Shown here: one piece after another, positions 1 through 4,969 of the stretch
How positions within the stretch are numbered: the stretch's first letter is position 1
Layout: each line of letters begins with the position of its first letter
Assembly (NCBI GenBank): GCA_013329105.1
Contig: DUKW01000098.1
Span: 1-5,343, forward strand
Origin: Candidatus Methanomethylophilaceae archaeon
GTDB lineage: Archaea > Thermoplasmatota > Thermoplasmata > Methanomassiliicoccales > Methanomethylophilaceae
Direction: 5' to 3'
DNA length: 5,343 nucleotides
The notes under the pieces: model-generated
Seen by the model: only the letters and a program-made list of their open reading frames with translations
Databases searched by the model: none
What the model was told of the DNA's origin: nothing
Program-made: the position numbers and the translations under genes

Positions 1-629
1 TTTATTTTGACGTCTTCGCGTTCGCTCTTGACCTTAAAAAGTGCCTCGCGTACCTTTTCGACCCCATCAGATGCAGGGTTGGTCAACTCTAAAATGGCCT
101 CTATTTGAACGTACGGCGGGGTAACGTTTTCCACAGCCACTTCGATCAGTGTCTCTACCCAGTCCCCTTTATTCTCGCGGCGGAACTCCTCTGGTGCGGA
201 TGCAATACTCTCAAAAGCTCCGTATAACGTCTCATACTCCTCGATAATATTGTAACCGAACTCTTCATAAGCCTTTTCTAGGTCTATGCCTAGACGTTCG
301 GCAACTATCCCCAAGAGTTTTTCCGCCTTGTTCTCGTTCTTCCATTGCTGAATTTTTTCTCTTCGTTGGTGTTCATTGACCGATTTCAAGGAGAGGTCTA
401 TGTGGCCCCTATCCGGGTCAACCTCCAAGACCTTGCAGACGATTTTCTGGCCCTCACGAATGTAGTCCCTGATGTACTTTACCCAACCCGTTGCCACATC
501 CCTGACATGGACGAAACCCTCTTTGTCGCCGTATTCGTCTAGGCTGACAAAGGCACCGAAGTTCTTGACACTCTTGACCGTACACACAACGAGTTCGCCC
601 GATTCGGGATAGTCTTGGGCACGAGCCAT
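1..629 (-). CDS. aif2a: Translation initiation factor aIF2 subunit alpha (3' truncated by window edge)
   Basis: This is the alpha subunit of the archaeal initiation factor aIF2, the cytosolic heterotrimer that brings initiator Met-tRNA to the small ribosomal subunit. Translation from the ATG at 629 stays open for 209 codons to the window edge. The family is usually about 260-270 aa, so roughly the last 55 residues are missing. Residues 9-85 form an S1 (OB-fold) domain with the motifs GAFVSL (25-30), EGFVHV (37-42) and TGWVKYIRD (47-55), close to the family's usual EGF(I/V)H and GWVK..RD. A helical middle domain spans about 88-170, and the tRNA-binding alpha/beta domain starts near 172. The start overlaps the eS27 stop by one base (TGATG), with GAGGTG eight bases upstream as ribosome binding site. 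It is third in the eL42-eS27-aIF2alpha operon. Identification is secure. Confidence 0.96.
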   Translation of the reverse strand, partial: MARAQDYPESGELVVCTVKSVKNFGAFVSLDEYGDKEGFVHVRDVATGWVKYIRDYIREGQKIVCKVLEVDPDRGHIDLSLKSVNEHQRREKIQQWKNENKAEKLLGIVAERLGIDLEKAYEEFGYNIIEEYETLYGAFESIASAPEEFRRENKGDWVETLIEVAVENVTPPYVQIEAILELTNPASDGVEKVREALFKVKSEREDVKI

Positions 630-796
630 CAGCTGACCACCTCTAGCAGTTCACCTTTGATATTGCCAACTCCTCCTCGTGGCTCTACCAGGGTTGAACC
701 GCATACGTTGCATACCACTTTGGTGGCAGCCTTCCTAAAGGTTATCTGCTCATTGCCGCAGTCTGGGCAGCGAACTTTTACAAAATCCCCGCTCAT
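629..796 (-). CDS. rps27e: Small ribosomal subunit protein eS27 (S27e)
   Basis: This 55-aa ribosomal protein of the 30S subunit is short enough to be missed by length cut-offs. It begins [17 protein letters not shown] and holds one zinc finger with CPDC at residues 10-13 and CNVC at 29-32, the four cysteines expected for eS27. The C-terminal part, [16 protein letters not shown] (33-48), matches the family pattern of a G-x-x-L-x-x-P-x-G-G stretch after the second knuckle. It starts with ATG five bases after the eL42 stop; GGAGTGA, which includes that stop codon, serves as ribosome binding site. Its own stop overlaps the aif2a start, which suggests coupled translation. Full length for the family; no anomalies seen. 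Confidence 0.96.
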   Translation of the reverse strand: MSGDFVKVRCPDCGNEQITFRKAATKVVCNVCGSTLVEPRGGVGNIKGELLEVVS

Positions 797-801
797 ATTT
801 T

Positions 802-1080
802 TCACTCCACCAATTCAAATTTCTTAGCTCTTATACATGCCTTTTGATGGGCCTTTTTGCAAGTGCGGCAACGATATCTTAAGTTAACCCGCTTGGTAGG
901 TTTCTCTCTGCCTTCAGGTTTAGGGCGAGGGAAACCACCATAACCAGCTGTAACCTTTCTGAACCTTCGCTGGCCCCATTTCAGTTCGCTTGCCTTTTTC
1001 TTTTTGACCCTCTCTACATCATGATCTGTGTGGGTCTGGCAATACGGACAGTAAGTTTTTACGATTCGAGGTAGTTTCAC
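802..1080 (-). CDS. rpl44e: Large ribosomal subunit protein eL42 (L44e)
   Basis: This is a 50S protein that lies near the tRNA E-site. The 92-aa product begins [14 protein letters not shown] and has the two zinc-binding pairs C11/C14 and C71/C74, a lysine-rich stretch (26-29), and the conserved [10 protein letters not shown] loop (46-55). I chose the GTG at 1080 over the in-frame GTG at 1089. GGTGAT lies four bases before the 1080 start, and this start gives the usual family N-terminus of M-K-x-P before TYCPYC. The upstream choice would add three residues and leave no ribosome binding site. It is the first gene of the operon with eS27 and aIF2alpha and is preceded by a TATA box near 1120-1127. 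Identification is secure; the start is likely. Confidence 0.95.
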   Translation of the reverse strand: MKLPRIVKTYCPYCQTHTDHDVERVKKKKASELKWGQRRFRKVTAGYGGFPRPKPEGREKPTKRVNLRYRCRTCKKAHQKACIRAKKFELVE

Positions 1081-1084
1081 TATA

Positions 1085-1090
1085 ATCACC
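1085..1090 (-). promoter_or_regulatory. Shine-Dalgarno site deciding the eL42 start
   Basis: GGTGAT on the minus strand lies four bases before GTG 1080. It overlaps the alternative in-frame GTG at 1089, so it argues for initiation at 1080. It matches the anti-Shine-Dalgarno pairing GGTGA used in archaea. Confidence 0.7.
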
Positions 1091-1119
1091 TTAAGGGACA
1101 GTGCTTAATACTGATGTCG

Positions 1120-1132
1120 TATAAAAACCCTT
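1120..1132 (-). promoter_or_regulatory. Predicted TATA box and BRE of the eL42-eS27-aIF2alpha operon
   Basis: Read on the minus strand this is AAGGGTTTTTATA: a purine-rich BRE-like run followed by TTTTTATA. With the archaeal spacing of about 26 bases, transcription would begin near 1097. That gives a leader of about 17 bases that contains the GGTGAT ribosome binding site. A second AT-rich candidate, TATATTTAA, lies near 1145-1153 but would give a longer leader. The string AAGGGTTTTTA recurs before the peroxiredoxin-like operon. Confidence 0.55.
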
Positions 1133-1258
1133 TACCTTGCTCAATTAAATATAGATTCTGGTTGCCTTTTGAAACTTAAGGTGACAGAACAATAAAACAA
1201 ACGTTTATGGCGTTCTTATTCTTGCATACTTTGAGCATTTTAGTTTAATAGAAAAGAC

Positions 1259-1266
1259 TATATAAT
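1259..1266 (+). promoter_or_regulatory. Predicted TATA box of the winged-helix regulator, near-leaderless mRNA
   Basis: TATATAAT is preceded by a purine-rich BRE-like AGAAAAGA. Its centre is about 28 bases before the ATG at 1291, so the predicted transcript begins at or within two bases of the start codon. No Shine-Dalgarno sequence precedes the ATG, which fits leaderless translation. Confidence 0.6.
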
Positions 1267-1290
1267 TCAAACAATTATTTTTTATAGTCT

Positions 1291-1659
1291 ATGATGGAGA
1301 ATACTCGAAAGAAGGATGATGATAATCTCGTCGATCTCTTGATCAAGACGGGCATGAAGAAAAACGTCGCCAAGACACTGGTCTTCCTGAAAAATGTCGG
1401 TGAGACTACATCGGTAGAGATAGAGAAGTCGACATCCCTTCGTCAACCTGAGGTTTCTATCGCTATGCAGGAGCTACGCAATCGCGGCTGGGTGGAGAAA
1501 AGGAACATCAAAAAGAAAGGGAAGGGCAGACCGGTTCACGCATATCGTCTATCAGTGCCCTTTTCTAGTATAATTGACTCTATAGAGGAGGACGAGATAA
1601 AACACGTTCAGAGCATTCTTAACAATATAAAGCTCTTGCGAGAGTCGGCTCTGGACTGA
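1291..1659 (+). CDS. Winged-helix transcriptional regulator (archaeal ArsR/TrmB-like, probably COG4738-type)
   Basis: This 122-aa protein is a single winged-helix DNA-binding domain with a short tail. Residues 22-34 (MKKNVAKTLVFLK) look like the first helix. Residues 37-50 lead into the recognition helix 52-66 (QPEVSIAMQELRNRG), and KKKGKGRPVHAYRL (74-87) forms a basic wing with the G-R-P that is common in such proteins. A mostly helical C-terminus (93-118) may dimerise. No ligand domain, metal-binding cysteine cluster or membrane segment is present. It resembles the small archaeal 'predicted transcriptional regulator' family that I know as COG4738; that family name comes from memory and is not proven. 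The ATG pair at 1291/1294 leaves the start uncertain by one codon. It faces away from the ribosomal operon across about 200 bases and converges on rpiA with an 11-base gap. Its target is unknown. Confidence 0.85.
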   Translation: MMENTRKKDDDNLVDLLIKTGMKKNVAKTLVFLKNVGETTSVEIEKSTSLRQPEVSIAMQELRNRGWVEKRNIKKKGKGRPVHAYRLSVPFSSIIDSIEEDEIKHVQSILNNIKLLRESALD

Positions 1660-1667
1660 TCTTACGG

Positions 1668-1678
1668 TTTTTATTTTT
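1668..1678 (+). terminator. T-tract terminator after the regulator gene
   Basis: On the plus strand TTTTTATTTTT begins nine bases after the regulator's stop. Archaeal termination commonly needs only such a U-rich tract. It overlaps the last codons of rpiA on the other strand, and no matching T-tract is seen for rpiA itself. Confidence 0.5.
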
Positions 1679-2351
1679 CCAGCACTTCTATACGATCTCT
1701 GTACGCGACAATGACCTTTTTGGTAAGGTCTAGGAACAGACCGTTTTCGATCACGCCGGGTATAGAATCTATTTTGGATTCTAGGTGATAGGGGTGATTG
1801 ATACCTTGGGAGAAACCACAATCAAATATTAGGTTGCCGCCATCCGTTATGAAGGCATCTCCGTTCATGGTACGGAGAACGGGATTACAACCAATATCGG
1901 CCAAGGCCTTAGCAGTATGTGTATGGCCAAAATTGAGAACTTCTACCGGTAAGGGACTTTTGGTTCCCAATCTGTCCACCAACTTACTGGAATCGACTAC
2001 AATGACCTCTGTTTTTGTGGCCGCTGCCACGATCTTCTCTCTCAGAAGAGCTCCGCCCAAACCCTTTATCAAGTGAAGGTAAGGACCAACCTCATCGGCA
2101 CCATCAATGGTCAGGTCGATGGAATCTATATCATCAATGTCGACTATCTCTATCCCGTTCTCTTTGGCAATCCTTTCTGTTTGCAGGGAAGTGGCCACAC
2201 AGCGTAGGTCAAAACCATCCTTTATAAGCCGTCCTACAGCCTTGATGGCGTAATAGGCTGTTGACCCCGTTCCCAAACCAACAGTCATGCCATCCTCTAT
2301 TAGTTCTACTGCCTTCTCTGCAGCAGCCCTCTTCAAATCCTCGGCGTTCAA
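1671..2351 (-). CDS. rpiA: Ribose-5-phosphate isomerase A
   Basis: This cytosolic enzyme interconverts ribose 5-phosphate and ribulose 5-phosphate, supplying nucleotide and, in archaea, riboflavin precursors. The 226-aa length is normal. Family signatures are all present: the phosphate-binding GLGTGST (25-31), DGADEV (83-88), KGLGGALLREK (96-106) and TDGGN (169-173). Aligning with E. coli RpiA (Asp81, Asp84, Lys94, Glu103) places the active-site residues at D83, D86, K96 and E105. The start is a TTG at 2351, supported by a strong GGAGGG just upstream and by the N-terminus beginning at the usual place. TTG shares four bases (TTGA) with the stop of the creatininase-family gene, so translation is probably coupled. 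It is the last gene of its operon. Identification is secure. Confidence 0.97.
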   Translation of the reverse strand: MNAEDLKRAAAEKAVELIEDGMTVGLGTGSTAYYAIKAVGRLIKDGFDLRCVATSLQTERIAKENGIEIVDIDDIDSIDLTIDGADEVGPYLHLIKGLGGALLREKIVAAATKTEVIVVDSSKLVDRLGTKSPLPVEVLNFGHTHTAKALADIGCNPVLRTMNGDAFITDGGNLIFDCGFSQGINHPYHLESKIDSIPGVIENGLFLDLTKKVIVAYRDRIEVLEK

Positions 2352-3052
2352 AGTCCCTCCCTCTCTATCATTCTTATAAGGGTGTTGACTATACCTTCGT
2401 TAAGTTCCTTTCCGAGCTCAGCGCTAGCCTCGGAGAGGTCCCCAGCATAACCTTGGGGAAAGCATGTCTCCGGGTTGGGTATAACCATATAACCTTTGCT
2501 TTGGTAGTACCCTTTATCTTGCATCTTTTTGACAAGTTCAGGACGTATGTGCATGATCCTCGATGTTTCCACGGCACCTCCATGGCCATCTCCAGGAGAG
2601 ATTTTGCCTGCCGCCAGTTCATCGGCTATGCTGTAATCGCTCAGCAGCATCAACTTTACACCGTAGTTATATACGATGCGTCTGCAAGCCTCAGTTACTG
2701 CAGCCATATGAGTACTGCCAGCATGCCCAGACAATACAAGGAATCTCTTCCCGCCCTGTCGAACAAAAGACTCCAGTATCTCGAAGAGTATTTGATGCAG
2801 GGTCTCGAAGCTGATGTCGATGGTTCCTGGCATATTTCTAGTAGATGAATGCATACCATAATGCAGTGGCGGGGCCACAAAAGCGGGTATCTTCTCTGCT
2901 AAACGGTCAGCCACCCATTCTGGCTGCAGGCTGTCTGTACCCAATGGGAGATGAGGGCCATGTGCTTCCGTAGCGCCCAGGGGTAGTATAATAAGGGGAT
3001 CCTTTTCCATGGTTGCCGCGAAATCATCGCGGGTCATATTTTCAATCCTCAT
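2348..3052 (-). CDS. Creatininase-family amidohydrolase (possible ArfB-type deformylase)
   Basis: This 234-aa protein belongs to the creatininase family of metal-dependent amidohydrolases (Pfam creatininase). The signature LPLGATEAHGPHLPLGTD spans residues 23-40. Likely metal ligands, by analogy with creatininase, are E29, H31, D40, H110 (in LSGHAGS) and E162 (in GDGHGGAVETS, 154-164, with H157). The region PPLHYGMHSS...MPGTI (61-77) fits the conserved loop before the P-G-T motif. In archaea the family includes ArfB, which removes formate from an early riboflavin/F420 intermediate. It also includes creatinine amidohydrolases and uncharacterised members, so the exact substrate is open. The overlap with rpiA, whose product feeds the same riboflavin pathway, mildly favours ArfB; this is inference. 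The ATG has AGAGGGGG a few bases upstream. The gene overlaps the zinc-ribbon gene by 11 bases and rpiA by 4. Confidence 0.9.
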   Translation of the reverse strand: MRIENMTRDDFAATMEKDPLIILPLGATEAHGPHLPLGTDSLQPEWVADRLAEKIPAFVAPPLHYGMHSSTRNMPGTIDISFETLHQILFEILESFVRQGGKRFLVLSGHAGSTHMAAVTEACRRIVYNYGVKLMLLSDYSIADELAAGKISPGDGHGGAVETSRIMHIRPELVKKMQDKGYYQSKGYMVIPNPETCFPQGYAGDLSEASAELGKELNEGIVNTLIRMIEREGL

Positions 3053-3200
3053 CTTTTCCCCCTCTCTTTATCAGTTTGGTACCACAGACAGGACATATCC
3101 CCCTTTCTAATGAATCCACACCGAAACGGTATTTCAGTTCTTGGTTCTTATGTTCTATGTCCTTAGAGGAGATAGAGCGGTTGCAACGGGAACAGTACAT
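3042..3200 (-). CDS. Small zinc-ribbon protein, function unknown
   Basis: This 52-aa reading frame begins MYCSRCNRSISSKDIEH and ends IKRGGKDED. It has two cysteine pairs, C3/C6 (CSRC) and C36/C39 (CPVCG), spaced as in a treble-clef or zinc-ribbon fold, with a charged linker between. Four well-placed cysteines in such a short frame are unlikely by chance. The stop lies inside the start region of the creatininase-family gene (11-base overlap), and the stretch that encodes its KRGGK tail also carries that gene's AGAGGGGG ribosome binding site. I read it as the first gene of the zinc-ribbon-creatininase-rpiA operon. There is no Shine-Dalgarno sequence before its ATG. A TATA-like CTTTAAGA about 26 bases upstream (3223-3230) suggests a leaderless mRNA. 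Its function is unknown; it may bind nucleic acid or a protein partner. Confidence 0.8.
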   Translation of the reverse strand: MYCSRCNRSISSKDIEHKNQELKYRFGVDSLERGICPVCGTKLIKRGGKDED

Positions 3201-3222
3201 TGAGATAAGAATGTAATAGTTA

Positions 3223-3230
3223 TCTTAAAG
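3223..3230 (-). promoter_or_regulatory. Candidate TATA box for the zinc-ribbon-creatininase-rpiA operon
   Basis: CTTTAAGA on the minus strand is centred about 26 bases before ATG 3200, the spacing expected for a leaderless archaeal mRNA. The match to a TATA box is moderate. A TTTAAAATA stretch farther upstream (3244-3252) is an alternative but is better assigned to dph6 on the other strand. Confidence 0.4.
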
Positions 3231-3243
3231 TTTGATGCCGGAA

Positions 3244-3251
3244 TATTTTAA
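3244..3251 (+). promoter_or_regulatory. Candidate TATA box for dph6, near-leaderless mRNA
   Basis: TATTTTAA is centred about 29 bases before ATG 3277, so the predicted transcript begins within about three bases of that codon. This supports 3277 over the upstream in-frame codons at 3232 (TTG) and 3235 (ATG), which would precede the promoter. The 76-base gap between 3200 and 3277 holds both divergent promoters. Confidence 0.5.
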
Positions 3252-3276
3252 AGTGAAGCATCTTTTTCTCTCTGTA

Positions 3277-3948
3277 ATGAGATTGGCTTCCTTATTCTCC
3301 GGAGGCAAGGACTCACTGATGTCCCTGTATCTGATGGAGCAGCAGGGTCATGACATCACCGTTCTGGTGAATATCGCACCCAGGTGTGATTCCTCCTTTA
3401 TGTTCCATACTCCTAATCTGCATCTCCTCCCTTTGATGGCTAAGTCAATGGGAAAAACACTTGTGCAGGCTGAAGGCGGTCTGACAGAAGAGGAGGATCT
3501 CGATGCGTTGGAGAAAACATTATCCACTTTGGATGTGGAGGGAGTCATAATAGGTGCCATAGCGTCGGATTATCAATGGGACAGGGTCAACAGGGTATGC
3601 GAGAAGATCGGTCTGAAGGTGTTTGCACCCATGTGGCGGAAGGCACCTGATATAGTGTTGAGAGAGATGATCGATGCCGATGTGCGTGCAGTTTTCGTCG
3701 CGGTAATGGCTGAAGGATTAGAACCAAGTTGGTTAGGTAGGGAATTGGATATGGCCGCGTTAGAAGAGTTAAATTCGCTCTCGTTTAGATACGGTATTAA
3801 TGTTGCTGGAGAAGGAGGAGAGTATGAGACTCTTGTATTGGACTCCCCTCTTTATTCTCGTCCTTTAGTGATTGATATGATCGAGGAATCAGTTAGCAGG
3901 GATTCTGCAATCATGAGGGTGACCAAAGCTCACTTGGGGTCCCGATAG
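3277..3948 (+). CDS. dph6: Diphthine-ammonia ligase (Dph6, PP-loop ATPase)
   Basis: This enzyme uses ATP and ammonia to amidate diphthine on a histidine of elongation factor 2, the last step of diphthamide synthesis. The 223-aa product opens MRLASLFSGGKDS, with the adenine-nucleotide PP-loop SGGKDS at residues 8-13. It carries the family's GAIASDYQ (93-100), a middle region with APMWRK (117-122), and the C-terminal signature GEGGEYETLVLD (178-189). Length agrees with archaeal members (about 220-230 aa). I chose ATG 3277 because it places the PP-loop at the usual position near residue 8 and lies just after a TATA box. An upstream TTG at 3232 would add 15 residues without support. It is transcribed alone, divergent from the zinc-ribbon operon. 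Its stop (TAG) overlaps the end of the convergent redoxin gene by 19 bases. Identification is secure. Confidence 0.94.
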   Translation: MRLASLFSGGKDSLMSLYLMEQQGHDITVLVNIAPRCDSSFMFHTPNLHLLPLMAKSMGKTLVQAEGGLTEEEDLDALEKTLSTLDVEGVIIGAIASDYQWDRVNRVCEKIGLKVFAPMWRKAPDIVLREMIDADVRAVFVAVMAEGLEPSWLGRELDMAALEELNSLSFRYGINVAGEGGEYETLVLDSPLYSRPLVIDMIEESVSRDSAIMRVTKAHLGSR

Positions 3949-4433
3949 GAGTGAATGAAATCTAATAACTCCTTGTAATTTGGCGGCTGAGCAGGGTCTT
4001 CTTTAGCTGCCCACACATAGGCTATGTATCCATCACTATCTACAACATACAAAGCCCTTCCAGCCATGCCTTTGTATATATCATGGTTTTCGATAAGGCA
4101 ACCATATAAGGATGCCACCTCTCCGTTGACATCAGACAGGAGTGGGAAAGGGAAATGCATTCTTGCATGATACCTGCGGTGCATATCTATCGGATCACGC
4201 GCTATTGCCCAGAAGCTCATGTCACGTTTTTTGAATTCGCCATATATGTCGCGGAACTTGTTGAGTACCCAGGAACATGTAGTGCCGAAGTCGCCCATAT
4301 AAAAGACAAAAACCACCGGTCCCTGCTCTAATTCTTTGCTTAGAGTTAAAGGGCCTGATGTAGATTCAAGTGTGAAGTCAGGGGCCCTGGATCCCACAGG
4401 CAATGGTTTGGGGTGGTACCATCCTAAAGACAT
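3930..4433 (-). CDS. Peroxiredoxin-like (AhpC/TSA fold) protein with altered active-site motif, second of tandem pair
   Basis: This 167-aa protein has the thioredoxin-fold layout of peroxiredoxins: VGSRAPDFTL (13-22), a beta strand VVFVFYMGDF (40-49), then C53, and GRALYVVDSDG (125-135), whose R126 corresponds to the conserved active-site arginine. The usual peroxidatic motif P-x-x-x-T-x-x-C reads M-G-D-F-G-T-T-C (46-53), so Pro and the first Thr are replaced, although T51 and T52 are nearby. C112 (in LYGCLIEN) is the only other cysteine and could resolve or be unrelated. No signal peptide or membrane segment, so it is probably cytosolic. It begins three bases after the stop of the paralogous gene upstream and lacks a clear ribosome binding site, which suggests coupled translation. 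Its 3' end overlaps dph6 tail to tail. Whether it reduces peroxides is not clear from sequence. Confidence 0.85.
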   Translation of the reverse strand: MSLGWYHPKPLPVGSRAPDFTLESTSGPLTLSKELEQGPVVFVFYMGDFGTTCSWVLNKFRDIYGEFKKRDMSFWAIARDPIDMHRRYHARMHFPFPLLSDVNGEVASLYGCLIENHDIYKGMAGRALYVVDSDGYIAYVWAAKEDPAQPPNYKELLDFIHSYRDPK

Positions 4434-4436
4434 GGA

Positions 4437-4913
4437 CTACAGCACATCATCTATTGATCTTAAAATGTTCGTGATATCCGGGAGTTCGGATGGCTTTTCG
4501 GCCCTCCATTTGAAAAGTATCCGGCCGTCAGTGCCGACAAGAAAGAACTCCCTGTTGGTGAAACCCTTCACAGTAGAAGACTCTTTCACGATGGCACCAT
4601 ATTTCTTGCTGACCTCTTGCCCTATATCGATGATATGTTCAAAAGGAGACTCTAGACGCTCTATCCACTTTAGGTGTGTTTCTTTGCTATCGGGATTTAT
4701 GGGCATGAGTCGGATACCTCTACTAGAGAATTCATTTGCCCTCTCGACCAATTTTTTCATGAACTGTGTGCAGTTGATCCCGAAGGCCGCTACATGAAAA
4801 TAAAGCAGTATTGGGCCTTTAGACGCTTCTTCATAAAGATTGAAAGAATCTCTTTTAGTGGTGGGAAGCGTGAAATCCGGTGCCAAATCTCCAACTTCTG
4901 GGGTCATGTTCAT
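4437..4913 (-). CDS. Peroxiredoxin-like (AhpC/TSA fold) protein, one cysteine, first of tandem pair
   Basis: This 158-aa protein is a paralogue of the downstream gene, aligning along its whole length. It shows VGDLAPDFTLP (7-17), strand ILLYFHVAAFG (35-45), C48, and NREFFLVGTDGRI (120-132) with R121 at the conserved arginine position. The P-x-x-x-T-x-x-C motif reads V-A-A-F-G-I-N-C (41-48), so Pro and Thr are both lost while Cys stays. C48 is the only cysteine, so any peroxidase cycle would be of the one-cysteine type and need an outside reductant. The start is uncertain: ATG 4913 and ATG 4907 both suit the family N-terminus, no Shine-Dalgarno sequence is present, and an in-frame TTG at 4931 is less likely. 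It heads a two-gene operon and ends in TAG, three bases before the next start. Confidence 0.85.
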   Translation of the reverse strand: MNMTPEVGDLAPDFTLPTTKRDSFNLYEEASKGPILLYFHVAAFGINCTQFMKKLVERANEFSSRGIRLMPINPDSKETHLKWIERLESPFEHIIDIGQEVSKKYGAIVKESSTVKGFTNREFFLVGTDGRILFKWRAEKPSELPDITNILRSIDDVL

Positions 4914-4952
4914 GAGAACTATGATAAACAATTTAACGATTGTTCTAGTAAA

Positions 4953-4965
4953 GTTAAAAACCCTT
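4953..4965 (-). promoter_or_regulatory. Predicted TATA box and BRE of the peroxiredoxin-like operon
   Basis: The minus strand reads AAGGGTTTTTAAC, with transcription predicted to begin near 4930, about 17 bases before ATG 4913. It shares the 11-base string AAGGGTTTTTA with the ribosomal operon promoter (1122-1132). A weaker alternative, GTTAAATT near 4930-4937, would give a leaderless mRNA beginning at ATG 4907. Confidence 0.45.
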
Positions 4966-4969
4966 ATAG

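Noticed and set aside
2261..2848. A 195-codon plus-strand open frame.
   Set aside because: It lies antisense across rpiA and the creatininase-family gene, which have clear motifs; it is a shadow frame with no recognisable domain.
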